DNA of 64,000 nt from Haematococcus lacustris (GCA_030144725.1 JASKMD010000026.1:1251981-1315980), one strand, 5' to 3'; positions 34,733 through 47,200 are shown, numbered from the stretch's first letter. The notes: generated from the letters alone by a model not told the origin. Numbers and translations are program-made.

Positions 34733-37700
34733 ATGCAAGCGATACAGACAAAGAGAGCACGAGATCAACCGTCCCAGGTCAGTGGCAGGGACACCGTGTA
34801 GCAGGGAGCCGCCGCCGGAGGGTGCTGGCGCCAAACCTGGTTGTTGTAGAGCTGTCTGCATCTGTGTTCTGTCTGCATCTACTTATCTGTCTATAGCTGT
34901 TCGCGGCTGTTCAATTTGTTTGACGGGTGCAGCCATAAACATGACTATAATGACAGCTGGGGAGGGGCAACCCTGATGACTCTGAGTAAGGAGTGTAAGG
35001 AGTGTGCGGTAATTATGAGGTTGCTTCGACCAAAACTGCATGTCTGATGCAGGTGGCTGATCCATGCATGCCGAACCTTACCACCGTCTCTGGAAGCTGT
35101 GACAGGCAGCTAGGTCGTGCCCAACAGCAGCCAATCAGAAATGCATGGCCACCCGCCCACATTTGCCCACCAGGCCATGCACCCAAAGCAGATGCTGGCA
35201 GACCACGCTTCACAACCCTGCATCCCATGCAATCCAGCATGCCAGCAATCCTTCCAGCCTCCAACACCTCAACAGCCGCACCGCACAGCTTTGCTCACGG
35301 AGCTGCTTCTGCAGACAGCCAGGTGACCATAGGTGCCCGGCATGACACGTCCAGCAACACAGCGTTCTCTGCAGCAGCCATGACTCCCTGGCCCCCGCCT
35401 GCCCACAGCTCGGGGCAGCAGCCTATGTCGCTGGGAGAGGCTGCAGCAGGTTCGCAAGCTGTGCTGTTGGCAGGCCATGGGCTCAGCGGCTGCGATAGTG
35501 AAGGGGTGAGCCAAGGGCAGCGAGGCAGGAGCAGTCTTCTGGGCCCCAGCGCGTCTATGGCAGCTCCAACTCAAGCGGCCAAGAAGAGGTGCAGGCGGAG
35601 CCCTGTCGACCCTGTTGTTCGCGTGGAAAGGTGGGTGTTCGCGTGACGCCAGCTCCTTACAGCACCTTGGCCCTCAACCTTGAGCCTTCATTGCAGTCGA
35701 ACACACTGGGTGTGAACCACTACAAAACAGTGTTTTTGTCTGTGTGGAGTTCCCATCGCATGGCATGCACATGTCCTAAACATGGTATACACATGGTCAT
35801 GGTCGCCTACCACCTCCAGCATTGCCTGACCCCTGTGACCAGAGGGCACTCCGACCAAAGGGCAAAGCTCCTTACAGCGTGACCTGCTCCTTACAGCGTG
35901 ACCTGCTGGCTGGCTTTCGGCTTTGGCTCTGTGCGTCAACCCCTCAACCCTCACCAGGGTCTGCATTGGAGTGGACCACTAGGGAACACCAGTAGCACCA
36001 GTATTGGCACCAGTGTTGGCACCAGCTCGCTTGGGGCTCTGGCTGCAGGAGGGAGAGGAACAGAGAGGCGGCCCAACGTTGCCGTGCCCGCAAGTCACTA
36101 GTGCTGAACGACATGCAACAAGCGTTGGATGGCTGTCTGGCTGAGCACGCTCGCTTACAGCAGCAGGTGGGGTCACTTGGTCCAGGTGTTAGGGTCGGTG
36201 CCGTCCAGCTATGATAGCTTGAGTAGAGCCAGCTTGACCCCTAGCTATCGTGAGGGTGTGTGGGTCCGCGCCAAATGTGGTTGAGCCATTCGGGCCCCCG
36301 TGCCAGGTCATGCATGTGGTGTGCCTAGCGTTCAGCGTCACTGTCGATACCTTGTGCCCATGGCAGTACTAGCACAGAGAGCAGCCATGGCCTGCAGCTC
36401 TTGCTGGCAGGCACAATCACCATTATTCATCTCTATTTCCCTTTCTTTCCTGAACCCGAGCCTCAGCTTCCACAGCCCACAGGTCAGGCTCTGGTTGGTT
36501 TCAGGTCGCCATCCGCTGGTGCAAGCCTGAAGCATGTCTTGGCTCACCCTCTGCTGCTGCTGCAAAGTTGGATGCAACAAGCAAACGGGTGATCACTGCC
36601 ACAGCTGCGCACTAGGCCGGTGGTGCGGGGTGTGTGCAGGTGGCCGCCCTGCAGGCGATGTGCGCACGTGAGGGGAAAGCCTCCCTGGCCCTCAAGGACT
36701 TTGCCAAGGTAGGCGCAGACCGCTGCATGCCTGGGCTGACCTTCAGCCAAGTGACAGCTAGGTGCTGACTTAGGACCTTATGCTTGCCAGCACCTTGGCC
36801 CTCAACCTTGAGCCTTCATTGCAGTCGAACACACTAGTTGTGGACCACTACAAAACAGTGTTTTTTCTGTGTGGTGTTCCCATCGCATGGCATGCTCATG
36901 GCTTAAACAGGGCATACACATAGTCACGGTCGCCTACCACCTACAGCATTGCCTGACCACGAGGGCTATGACGTAGAGTTGGCATGACAAAACATGCACT
37001 AATGTAAGCTGATGACAGCTCATAGGGGGGGCACACACTACTGTGCCTCAGCAGGTTGCTGCTGCTGGGCTGTGGGTGGCTTGTCTCGCACTCGCTTGTA
37101 GCCCAGGCCAGGGTACTCCTTGCCCTTGGCTGGCAGCGCTCCCTGGTCTGGCCAGAAGCACAGCTCCAGCGGGCGCCACTTGCTCTCCCCAATGCGCTGC
37201 ATGTTTAGCGCTGCATTGCAGTCCCTGTTCAGCAACCTGCCTGGCTGTGGTGCTGGCTTGGCTTTGGCAGCCTTGCCCTGGGCCTTGCCTTTGCCCTTGG
37301 TGGGCTGGCTTGGCTCAGCTGTCTCTGGCTCAGCCTTGGTGCGCTTGCTGCGCTTGGCTGGCAGGGGAGTGCTGGGCCCAGGCTCTAAGGCTGCTGCCTG
37401 TGTGGCTGCCTGGCTGCTGCGTGGGGCCTGTGGGGGCTTGCGGGGGGGCACTACTGGGCACCACATCATGCCCCGCACTGGCTGGTCACGCTGCTGGCTC
37501 CATGCTGGGCGCACCAGGCGCTGTTCCACCTGCCCTGCTGGGGGCTTCCAGCCTGCAGGCCTGGTGGCCTTGCGCTTGTTCAGCTGCCTCTCACAGGGCT
37601 GCTGGCCATTCACAGCTGAGCTGATCCGGGTGGTGCAGTGCTCATCCACAAGCACCACCCTACCTCGCCGCTGATCTGTCCCCCTGGCCCTGCACACCAC

Positions 37701-38985
37701 CTTGCAGCAGGCACTCAACACCGTATCAGCACCCCAACCTCCCACAGTGCCAATGCTATCTCGCGGGCTTTCAATCGGAAGCGGATCTTGCTCCGCGGCA
37801 CTGGGCCGCTTCCTCGGAGGCATTGCGCCACTAGGCTCCTATCAGCTAACACCTGCTGAGCTCCTAATTATATCCAGAAGGCGACGTCACTCGTTCTCGC
37901 ACTCCCAAAGGGCACTCCGACCAAAGGGCAAAGGGCACTCCGACCACGTGGCACTGGGCCGCTTCCATCTTGCTGGTCAGCACATAGGAACTAACGTGAT
38001 GCCCATGGCCCCAGCCCTAACAGAGTCGCACACTATCATGCACTATTATGCTTGCCAGCAGAAGAGCCCGAGCTGCTAGTATGTCGATATCGCTGGTAGG
38101 TTGTTTAGGCTAGGTGGTGCTACGTGTGGGGTGTTGGCGCTGACGCGTGACTGTGAGCGTGACTGGCAAAGTCAAGCAGTGTGCTGTCACTATCGTTTGG
38201 CACCCATGTTGGATGTGTCCTGGCTGCAGGCCAACAGGCAGCATGTGAGCGGCGCACTGCCGCCTGATGCTGTGAACCTCTTGACCCGCCTGCTGCAGTC
38301 GCCCCACCACCCTGAGGCCGTGTGCTTGTGCAGCGGTGACACTGTACCCGCCCCAGCTGCCCAGCACCCCATCCACACTCGGCAGGGCAGTTGTCAGCTG
38401 GGAGGCTGCAAAAGGGCCCACAGGTCACCAGAGCTGCTGTCACCAGCCTCCTCAACGCATGCATCGCTAAAGCACATGCCTGTTCGCCAGCCCTCAACCC
38501 AGCCTGCCCAGCTGGCCCAGCTGGCCCAGAGCTGCTTGCCTCAGCAGGCCCCTGGCAGTTCCGACCCACCCTCCCAGTCCACCCACCCTGATTTGTCAGC
38601 GACGCACCAGACCTTATTCTCCCTCTCACCTCCACTGCAGCCCTACAAAACTGCGCCCTGTCTTCCAGCTGGCGGCGGGCCCTGCGCTATCCCCTCAGGC
38701 CAGGTGCTGGGCCCCCCACCCTCCCAGCCATGCAGCCCTGAGAAGCAGCCTGGTTCAGGCCAGCAGGCTGCACCTGCGCTAGGCCTGCCTCCCCTGTCGC
38801 CCACAGCCAACCTGCGGCTACTGGCAGACCAAGCAGCACAGGGGGTTGGGCTGCCCACCTCCCCGCCTTGCTCAGGCCCACTATGGAGCCGGAGCCTTCA
38901 AGTGGCTCCAGCATGCCGGGTGGGCCCTGTGGGGGCAGGTGGGATCGCAGTGGTTGAGGCCGTGTACCTGACTCCCCTGCCCTGA
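34733..38985 (+). CDS. bZIP transcription factor
   Basis: A nuclear DNA-binding regulator. Five exons with consistent phases: 34733-34777, 35053-35630, 36049-36166, 36640-36708, 38230-38985; about 521 residues. The basic region ERNREAAQRCRARK (about residues 210-223) has the invariant N-x7-R pattern (N212, R220). A short zipper follows with heptad residues Met230, Cys237, Leu244 and Leu251, so it is weak or short. The flanks are long, disordered and rich in Gln, Ser, Pro and Ala; the last exon alone codes for about 250 residues. The start is the first in-frame ATG after an upstream TGA. Introns 2 and 4 hold near-identical transposon-derived segments, and intron 4 also holds the Fanzor-like ORF Fz-c on the opposite strand. 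The target genes cannot be deduced. Confidence 0.85.
35658..35870 (+). repeat. Transposon-derived segment, copy A, in bZIP intron 2
   Basis: CAGCACCTTGGCCCTCAACC onward is a direct repeat of 36788-36962 in intron 4, with scattered substitutions. It ends in GGGCACTCCGACCAAAGGG, which also occurs twice near 37908-37940 at the 5' side of Fz-c. Confidence 0.85.
36788..37037 (+). repeat. Transposon-derived segment, copy B: 3' flank of Fz-c
   Basis: Repeats 35658-35840. Its part next to the Fz-c stop (TTGGCATGAC, ACATGCACTAAT, CTGATGACAGCTCA) is shared with the 3' flank of Fz-e at about 41085-41190, so it belongs to the element. Confidence 0.8.
37038..37823 (-). CDS. Internally deleted TnpB/Fanzor-like ORF (Fz-c) nested in a bZIP intron
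   Basis: An uninterrupted 261-residue ORF from an ATG at 37823. It starts MPPRKRPSAAEQDP, a basic start like the 5' exon of Fz-a, and passes directly into IGTVGGWGADTVLSACCKVV, so the segment with RuvC-I is gone. RuvC-II is VVLVDEHCTTRISS. Next come VRGMMWC, a Pro/Ala/Lys/Arg linker, RuvC-III (NRDCNAALNMQRIGESKWRP) and a Gln-rich tail. Without the RuvC-I aspartate it should not cleave DNA, but guide binding cannot be ruled out. It lies opposite to the host gene in its fourth intron and has no in-frame stops, so it is either young or constrained. Confidence 0.65.
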   Translation of the reverse strand: MPPRKRPSAAEQDPLPIESPRDSIGTVGGWGADTVLSACCKVVCRARGTDQRRGRVVLVDEHCTTRISSAVNGQQPCERQLNKRKATRPAGWKPPAGQVEQRLVRPAWSQQRDQPVRGMMWCPVVPPRKPPQAPRSSQAATQAAALEPGPSTPLPAKRSKRTKAEPETAEPSQPTKGKGKAQGKAAKAKPAPQPGRLLNRDCNAALNMQRIGESKWRPLELCFWPDQGALPAKGKEYPGLGYKRVRDKPPTAQQQQPAEAQ

Positions 38986-40770
38986 TCAACACTGGCGTTT
39001 TGTAGTCCCAGCACCAACACTTATCCACACGCACGGATCCCCTTGCAGGGCTCTGGCTTGCGAGTGGTCCTCCACTATTGACCTCTCTACACCCCCTGGC
39101 ACCCATGACAGTTAATGACTCCAGTTTGATGCTGCTGCCCTAGGCCAACCTTAGCAGCCATCCTCTAGCTGGCTGCAGTACCCAGCCTGCCCCTGGCATG
39201 AGGAGAGGTCTATCGAGGTATCGAGGTGGTTGAAACAGGGGTATCGACAAGGTGAGGTATCGACAAGGTGAGGTATTGATAAGGTATAGGGCAAGGTATC
39301 GACAAGGGTATCGAGGTGAGGTTCCCTACTGTCAAAGGTGCAGCGGTGGGAGCAGGGGTGGGCTCAGTGCGGGTGATGAAGGTGGTGCAGCCGGGATGTT
39401 GCCGGGTGAGGTTCCATGCCATGGCCTCCGAGCTCCACTCCGTAGCGCTGCAGCAGCACACAGGACAGCAACACAATATGTCATGTCCAGCAGTGCCATG
39501 TATGTGGCTTGATAGGATGATCACGATCGATGGTCATCATGCTTTGGGAGAAGCATCATTACACATGCCCATCCAGACCCAGTCTGGCCGGAGCACCTGG
39601 CCGAGAAGGTCAGTCCGGTGATGTGCTCTCGTTTAGTGTGATCTCAGTGTGCAGTACAGCAAGCTGGGGTTGTAGCATTATGAATGTGTTCACACCATTA
39701 GCATCTTAGCACATACACACCGCAAATGATACAGAATCATTTGAAAGTACAGCATATATGTTACAGCAAACATGCATGTGAGCGTGCCATGTGAAGGAAG
39801 TGTGAGCCATGCGCATGGACCATGGATGCATGCGGACATCAAGCACTGCCATGCCAGTCCCCTGCTAAGAATATAAATCGCAACAAATGATGTTCCTGCA
39901 TGGACCCATGACTAAGAAAACGGTTGCGACACCCAAAGCAGGAAAGGATGCATGCATGTTCACGGTTTGAGTGCATGACACGGACCTGACCTGCTTCCAA
40001 CCGTAACACGTGATTGCCTCCTGTGCATGTTCCATCAGTGGCTCCTTAGATGATGATGATGCAGATGGTGCTTTCCCACAAATGCACTTCTTTGCAAGGA
40101 TGCAATAGTGATCAAGGATGCAAGGATGCAATAGTAATGTATGCAATAGTGATGGCAATGGTTGAGTCATTGGCTGACGGTTGAGGTTCCCTGCATGGCG
40201 TATGCATTGCATGTGTGAGGTGCTTTTGGTTACAATTTAAATTCAGTGACATTGCAAACCCCTTAGCGGAGATGCCTCCTTGCTGCTGCCAGCCGTCAGC
40301 ATGGCCCTTCACGTATGTGTTGTGTTAACTGGGCAATAGCTCGAAGGTTTACACGGAGTGTGAGAGGTCACTGAGATGTATTTGCACGTGATTTTTCACG
40401 CCCGCCGTGCAAAATGGCGAATACTCAAAAAGTGGTCCGGCTGTATAGATGGTGTCGCGCAGTGGATGTGCGCTGATGCGTTGCAACATAGCGTTGCAAT
40501 GCAGCGACGCGTTGCAGCATTGCAATGGAACGAAGTCAGAGTTGGGCGTTGTGCATGTGTAGGGACCGAGGGCAGCTAACAACAGCAGGGGCAGCTGCCA
40601 TACCACCACCCACCAGCAGCTGTAGCCAAGACACCATCATCCCTCTTGCTGCCACCACCACCACTACTACCACCACCTCCTGCTGCTGCTGCTGCTGCTA
40701 AGCCTTGGTGGCTTGTCTCGCAGCCGCTAGTAGCCTAGGCCTTGGGTTCCACAGGAGATTCATGGAGTGA
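38986..40770. other. Intergenic stretch with small repeats, no gene supported
   Basis: Contains GGTATCGACAAGGTGA tandem units (about 39207-39320), an AT-richer section with many CATGCATG words (about 39700-40320), and CCACCACCA/TGCTGC runs at about 40600-40700. ORFs are short and domain-free. Confidence 0.45.
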
Positions 40771-40777
40771 TATAAGG

Positions 40778-40950
40778 CTAACAGCCTGTTGAAATTACTA
40801 GGCCCTAGGGATTGTTGCGGGCCCGCTCCCTGGAACTCCGCCCATCCCCTCTCCCGACCGCAGTGCTGGCGAGACACCCATTTCATCCCCTCCACCACCT
40901 GCAGATCAAAACTAACAGCCCTCTTGTCCCTCACTAGGGCCTCCATTTGA
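40778..40950 (-). pseudogene. Miniature Fanzor-family derivative (Fz-d)
   Basis: Joins sequence from just beyond the stop codon of the Fz-a/b type (GCTAACAGCCTGTTGAAATT, TTGTTGCGGGCCCG) directly to the exon start VVEGMKWVSRQH with its CTGCAG acceptor. Everything between is deleted. The intron side here has ordinary sequence, not the TCAGG array found in Fz-b. Confidence 0.65.
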
Positions 40951-41189
40951 GCCGAACCAGTAGTGGCCGCTAGGGAACACTAGCGGGAGTACTAGGGACC
41001 ACTAGTGGCCCGACTCAAATAATGTTAATGGGCTGTGTGGAGTAAACCCAATGCACATGGACATGGTGCATGAGTGCCTATCGCCTGCAGTATTGCCTGA
41101 CCCGTTAGGGCTATAGTGTAGAGTTGGCATGACGGACATGCACTAATTGTAAACTGATGACAGCTCAAGTGTGAACACACACACTACTG

Positions 41190-42995
41190 TGCCTCAGCAG
41201 GCTGGGCCATGAGTCGCTTGTCTCGCAACCGCTTGTAGCCCAGGCCTGGGTACTCCTTGCCCTTGGCTGGCAGAGCTCCCTGCTGTGGCCAGTAGCACAG
41301 CTCCAGTGGGCGCCACTTGCTCTCCCCAATGCGCTGCATGTTCAGCGCTACATTGCAGTCTCTGCCCAGCCACCTGCCTGGCTGCGGTGCAGGCTTTACC
41401 TTGGCAGCCTTGCCCTGGGCCTTGCATGTGCCCTTGGTGGGCTGGGTGGGCTGGGTGGGCTCAGCTGCCTGCTCAGCCTCGGTGCACTTGCTTGGCTTGG
41501 CTGGCGGGGGAGTGCTGGGCCCTGGCTCTGAGGCTGCTGCATGGGGCCTGTGGGGGTTTGCGGGGGGGCACTACAGGTTACCACATCAGGCCCCGCATTG
41601 GTTGGTCACGCTGCTGGCTCCAGGCTGGGCGCAGCAGGCGCATGTCTACCTTACCTGCTGGGGACGTCCAGTCTGCAGGCCTTGTGGCACTGAGTTTGTT
41701 CAGCTGCTCCTCACAGGGCTGATTGCCATTCACTGCTGAGCTGACCCGGGTGGGCGATGCTCATCCACTAGCACCACCCTGCCCCGCAGCTGGTCTGTGC
41801 CCCTGGGCCTGCACACCACCTTGCAGCAGGCAATCAACACCGCATCAGCACCCCAACCTCCCACAGTACCAATGCTAGCAGCGTCAAAGAAGACCACCAG
41901 CTGCTTTGCACGCCCATGGCGCTCCATGGACACCTCCGCCATGTCCTCCGCCAACTGCAGCCATGCACACGAGGCACACACATGGTGGCTGACATGGTGA
42001 CACCAGGTTAGGCATGGCACAGTCAACTACTATTTCACCTCATGCCACCCACTACCTCTCAGTCCCTTACCCTCCCACCCATACACCCACCCTCACCTGC
42101 TTGAAGAACTGCTCCAGGTGCTGGGCTCCGTACAGCCTAAGCCACTGCCGTGCGCACTTAGGATCTAGGTACACCTCCCACACCGCATCCCAGGTGGCCC
42201 TTGGTCAGCTTCCACCGGCGGAGCTGGTCTGTAATTAGCTAGCCGGACCTCTCGTCCCACACCCCTGACGCTGCACTGACGGCCTGGGTGACGCCAGGGT
42301 CGACGCCAACCCCGGCCTGGGTGGCTGGATCAAACACAAACTCACGCTGCCCAGATATGCCCCTGCCTCTGTGGAGGAATCCCACTGCATGGGCCGCTGC
42401 TGTTGCTGCACTTGGGAGGCTGTTGTTGCTGGCCGCAGGGAGTAGGGCTGGAGGAGGGGGGAGGGGGCGCGTGTAGTGAACATACACGCTGACACCGTCT
42501 GTCTTCCTCTCAAACTGAAACCCCTTGTTGCAAAGCTTACCCATGTTGAACCACCTGGCCCAGTGGTGGCTCAATGCTGGCTCTGAGGTGAATGCTGCCC
42601 GGGTCTCCTGAGTCGGACCCAGCTGCTTGCACAGCCCATGCAGCACCCTGGCCATGGGGGTAAGGCTGAAGGGGGGTGGGCTGCTCAGGGTCCGGGGACC
42701 ACCCCTACGCTTGCCGCACTTTGGCTGCCCTGGTGCGGGTGGGGTGGGGGGCTGTTGCCACTGCTCTAGCCACCGGCACACATGCACTGCATGACACATG
42801 CACCGCATGGTGCATGCGGCAGGGCAGTGGCAGGGTGTCCTGCAGGGATACTTGCTTCGTCATGCCCAGTAGGCGGAGGTGTTTGTCGGCCTCCTCTATC
42901 AGGTCAGCCACATGCGCCTTGTCCAGGTTGGCAGCCTGCAGCTATGAGCTATGGGCGTTGATGCCATACCTTACCATATCTTGATGAACAGCTGA
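41190..42995 (-). pseudogene. Eroded, nearly full-length TnpB/Fanzor-like copy (Fz-e)
   Basis: From high to low coordinates: NLDKAHVADLIEEADKHLRL (about 42930-42870), CRWLEQWQQPPTP, a domain like the one before RuvC-I in Fz-b (QFERKTDGVSVYVHYTRP), RuvC-I (AGVGVDPGVTQAV, about 42285), then a stop and a deletion in the linker. A surviving WDAVWEVYLDPK block ends at a GTGAGG donor. The next exon has AEDMAEVSMERHGRAKQLVV, GGWGADAVLIACCKVV and RuvC-II (VVLVDEH), followed by a frameshift. MRGLMW then meets a stop. The RuvC-III block (GRDCNVALNMQRIGES) survives in another frame and ends near 41190. At least two stops and one frameshift make it a pseudogene. Confidence 0.7.
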
Positions 42996-42999
42996 GCCT

Positions 43000-43868
43000 C
43001 CTCGCCGCTTTGATTTAGAATGTTATGTATCTCCTTAGCACATAAGCATACAACCAACGCACAGTAATCTCAATTGTGAGGTGGTGGAAAGAAGAAGCAT
43101 AGCGAAATTGTTGCCAGCGCTGATCCAAGCGTCACACTGATTACTCGAGCTGCCATCGCTTCATTGGCGCCGTTCACTCAGCTGTTGCACGGGATCTCCC
43201 GCCAGTCACGCTGATCCTGCAGCGCTGACATTTAGCGTGCCACCCAGCATTAAGTAAAGGGCCGCTGCCACCGTGTGGAGGCTTTACGCCGATGACAGAG
43301 CCGGTGGCCCAACCTGCCGTGCTACTCCTACTGCTGATGGCGGTGCTGACGGCGGGTGGGTGCGGAGTTGAAGCGCCAAGCTGTAGATGTCACTGCGCCA
43401 CCGCACGGTCGTATCGCGTCTAGCTGGGGCTGGGCTGTCAAGACGCTGCACAGTATCTGCATCCCGCACCCGCCTCGGAACGTAAGCGTGATGGGCGCCG
43501 AATGCAGCGCCCGCGAGGGGCGACCTTAGATGCGCGTTTCATGCTGCGCGGCGGAGCTTGATGCGCGCTTACGGACGTCGCAGTTGCCGTGTTAACATCG
43601 CCGAGGTTCCACATTTGACAGGGTGCTCACAACTACTGAATTAACCGCTACCCACATGGATGACTGATTCTCTGCATACTGCTCTCGTCACTCGTGGGAC
43701 TTACACTCAACAGGGATATGCGCCTGCTACCCGATTTGAGCAATGGACAGTGTACGTGATCTTTGGTCACCAGCATGCATGACCTTTCAACCCGAAGCAA
43801 GCCATACCTTATGCAAGCCATGCCTTGACAAGTCGTAGCAGCTCTTGCTTGGTATAGGACAGGTTTTT
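43000..43868. other. Upstream region of the FAS1 gene
   Basis: No ORF with a recognisable domain. It should hold the promoter of the plus-strand FAS1 gene, but no clear core element was seen. Confidence 0.4.
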
Positions 43869-44249
43869 ATGAAGCCGATGTACCATGCAATGTTCTGCTT
43901 AGCCTTGCTGGCTGCCGGCAATACCATCACAGGGTATAGCTTTCCGCAGCTTGCTTGCTTGCCTGTTTACTTGCCTACCTGGCAAGCTGTGCACTTGTCG
44001 CTGCTGGCCCTGCAGGCAGAGCCCAGCCTTGGACGGGAGCAGACACTAGGGCCGACACAACCCCCACAGCTGGTGCCGCAAGGTGGGTGGGGTCAGGGAA
44101 ACTCTGGCCACCAGACTTAACCCAGCCATTTCAGCTGCGTCGTTGCTGCACCTTGCTCAACCCTGCAGCCGTCATGTGCTGAATCAGAAATGCAATGGTG
44201 CAAGCTTCAAACAGCCCAAGAGGGACCAGCAAGTATCACACTGCGATCG

Positions 44250-44283
<34 letters not shown>

Positions 44284-47200
44284 AGCCTTGTCAGTCAGTT
44301 CAGCCTTTTTCCATGTAACGCACTTGGCTGGCAGGGGAGTGCCCACGCTGCTCATGCTGCTCATTTTGAATGGTACTGGTACCTCATGTGCTGTTGTAGT
44401 CCCAGCCCCTTGGCCCCTTGGCTGCCTATAGCCTTTCAAGCTCGGCAGATGTCACCCCTGGTCACACCTGCCTCCTCTCTTGCATCCCTCCCCGCAGGTC
44501 CTTGTTGGCGAGCAACAGCCCAGCCAGCCCCCCGACAACGAGCCGTGGCCCTCCAGCCCCATCCTACCCTGGGCCATCAAGGTCACCCAGCGTGCCACCA
44601 CCCAGGCCACCAGCCTCCTCTCCCTCCAGTGCCACCTCACCCAACCCCAGACCGTCATCAACCCCTCCTACCACCCCATCCAGCCCCAGGCCGCCGGCAT
44701 ACCCTCCCACTCGGACCACCTCACCCAACCCCAGGCCGTCTTCATCCCCTTCTTCCGCCCCATCCAGCCCCAGGCCGCCGGCATACCCTCCCACACGGGA
44801 TACCTCCTCTGGCCCTAGCAAAGGCCCACAGGCACCCACGTACGGTGGGCCCCGCCCACCACCCAGCCCCCGTGCCACTGTCAGCGTGATCAGCCCTGAG
44901 CCACGCTGGCCAGCGCTGCCCCGGTCCCCCTCACCGGACCCGCCAGCTGCCCGCCCGGCTGCTTACCCCCCTTCAAACCCCCCGAGCCCTCCAAGACCAG
45001 CTGGTGGTGCAGGCCGGCCGGCTGGGTGGGACGATGTGAACTTTGCTGTGGCCGTCATGAACTATACTGGCTTGACCAGCGGGGCAGTGCAGAATAGCAC
45101 CATCTTCATGCCCACGGACCAGGTGATTGGCAACAGAGCAGGGAGGGTCGGATGAGGGCGGAAGGTGGGACAGGCAAGCAGACTTAAGGGGCGGGGCAGT
45201 GGACTGTTGGTAGCAGGGGAGGGAGGGAGGCAGCGTGCCGGCAGCTACATGTTTTCCCACACTTGGCCAATTAAACATAGTTGTTGCTAGATGGCAGAAA
45301 CAGGCTGCTACATCAGGCCCAACCCGCATTCGCAGGCCTCTTTGGAACACCCTCCCAGCTGCAGCAGCCGCTAGTCACCTACAAGGTGCTGTGAGCAGCC
45401 TCCCTGTCAACCTGACCGACTGGGCCGTGTGGCACGCCCCTGCTTTTCAGCAAAGGTCTACAACGTCCTGCCCACTGACTGCCCTGACTCTGTCTGCGTC
45501 TCCATCCCTGTCCCCACCCCCTGCCCGTCTAGGCCTTCCGCATCATGACCAAGGTACTTAAGATCGAGTCCCCTACCCCAGCCGAGCTGTTCACACCCGC
45601 ACTGAAGAACACAACATGGGACGTTTTGAAGTTCCACGGTCAGTGCTAGCTGCGCTGGACATAGCTGTAAACAGCATTTCCAAGCACTTGACTATGTACT
45701 GAGAATGCAGTGCAAATGCCAGCTTCTGAACTTCCTGGTGAACAGCAGCCCTCCCAACAATTCACTCGCTTACCTTCCCTGCCCTGCCCTGTCCAGCCAT
45801 GTCCAGCATGGTGACAGTGGTCCAGAATCAAACGTAGCCTTGAAAGTCGCAGCAGCTGCTGCCAGCCCGCCGCCTGCTCGTTTGTGTATTGCATTGTAAT
45901 GAGAGTTGAGCTGGGACACAGGCTGGGTCTCGATTCACTGGCTGTGTCGCTGCCTGTGTGCTCCAGCCTCTGTGGACCAACCCACACCGCCCTCTCATCA
46001 CGGCTCCTCACTCCTGGCCTTGCCTGCCAGCCTGCCAGCCTGCCTGCCCTGCCTGCCCTGCCTACCCTGCCTGCCCTGCCTGCCCTGCCTGCCCTGCCTG
46101 CCCTGCCTGCCCTGCCTGCCCTGCCTGCCCTGCCTACCCTGCCTGCCCTGCCTGCCCTGCCTGCCCTGCCTGCCCTGCCTGCCCTGCCTGCCCTGCCTGC
46201 CCTGCCTGCCCTGCCTGCCCTGCCTGCCCTGCCTGCCCTGCCTGCCCTGCCTGCCCTGCCTGCCCTGCCTGCCCTGCCTACCCTGCCTGCCCTGCCTGCC
46301 CTGCCTGCCCTGCCTACCCTGCCTGCCCTGCCTACCCTGCCTGCCCTGCCTGCCCTGCCTGCCCTGCCAGCCCTGCCTGCCCTGCCTGCCCTGCCTGCCC
46401 TGCCAGCCCTGCCAGCCCTGCCAGCCCTGTGCCGCTGCAGTCGTCCCCAATCGCATCATCCGCTCAGCAGACATCCCAGAGGGCGGCTCACAGCTGGGCA
46501 CCATGTTCTGGGGCAAGAAGTTCACGGTCACCAAAGTCAAGGCGTGAGTACAAGGGGGTGCATGAGGGTGGGGCGGGCTGAGTTGGGTCAGGCATGGGAG
46601 GGCGCTGGTGCCTTGATGGAGCCAATGAGGGGAGGGGAGGGGTGGCAGCAAGTGCAGCGGGTGAGTCAGTGAGGCTTGGCGAGCCGGCAGTTGAAATGGA
46701 CATGGGTGGTGGAATCTGTTAGGCTTAACGAGTCGGCAGCTAGTGAGAATATGGGGGTTGAAATCTGGTGTTGGCGAGCCGGCAGCCAATGGGAGTGTGA
46801 CAAGGCTAGTGAGGTTTAGCTAGCGGCAGTTGAAAGTGATAGAGGTGAGACATGATGCGCATGGTGAGACATGATGCGCATGGTGCAGGCTGTCACAATA
46901 CTGTTTGCAGCATCTTGGGTGGACTAGTCATGGGTGCATGGCACGTGTTAATGATGGTGAGGTATGTGATCTATGGTCACAAGCCATTGCACAGCCTACT
47001 GGCATTGGCACACGGGGTGCATTAGCTGCACAAATCCAATAAGGCACTGGACAGGGTGTCCAGTGCGTGACTCACTGCAGCGGCTGAGGGTGGCTGAGGG
47101 TGGCTGAGGGTGGCTGAGGTTGGTTGCGGGTGGTTGCGGGTGGTTGCGGGTGGTTGAGGGTGGTTGAGGGTGGTTGAGGGTGGTACAGGGTGGTTTAGGG

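Noticed and set aside
31717..43000. A TnpA-like (Y1/HUH) or DDE transposase partner for the Fanzor-like elements
   Set aside because: No HUH, catalytic-Tyr context or DDE domain was recognised near any copy; these copies look non-autonomous or immobile.
43955..44182. An alternative second FAS1 exon at about 44020
   Set aside because: Joining it to the signal-peptide exon gives an early in-frame TAG; the direct join 43933 to 44498 keeps the frame.
45884..46789. PALPALPAL, LPCLPC and GRQGRQ ORFs
   Set aside because: Produced by the 9-bp intronic array between two clear FAS1 exons.
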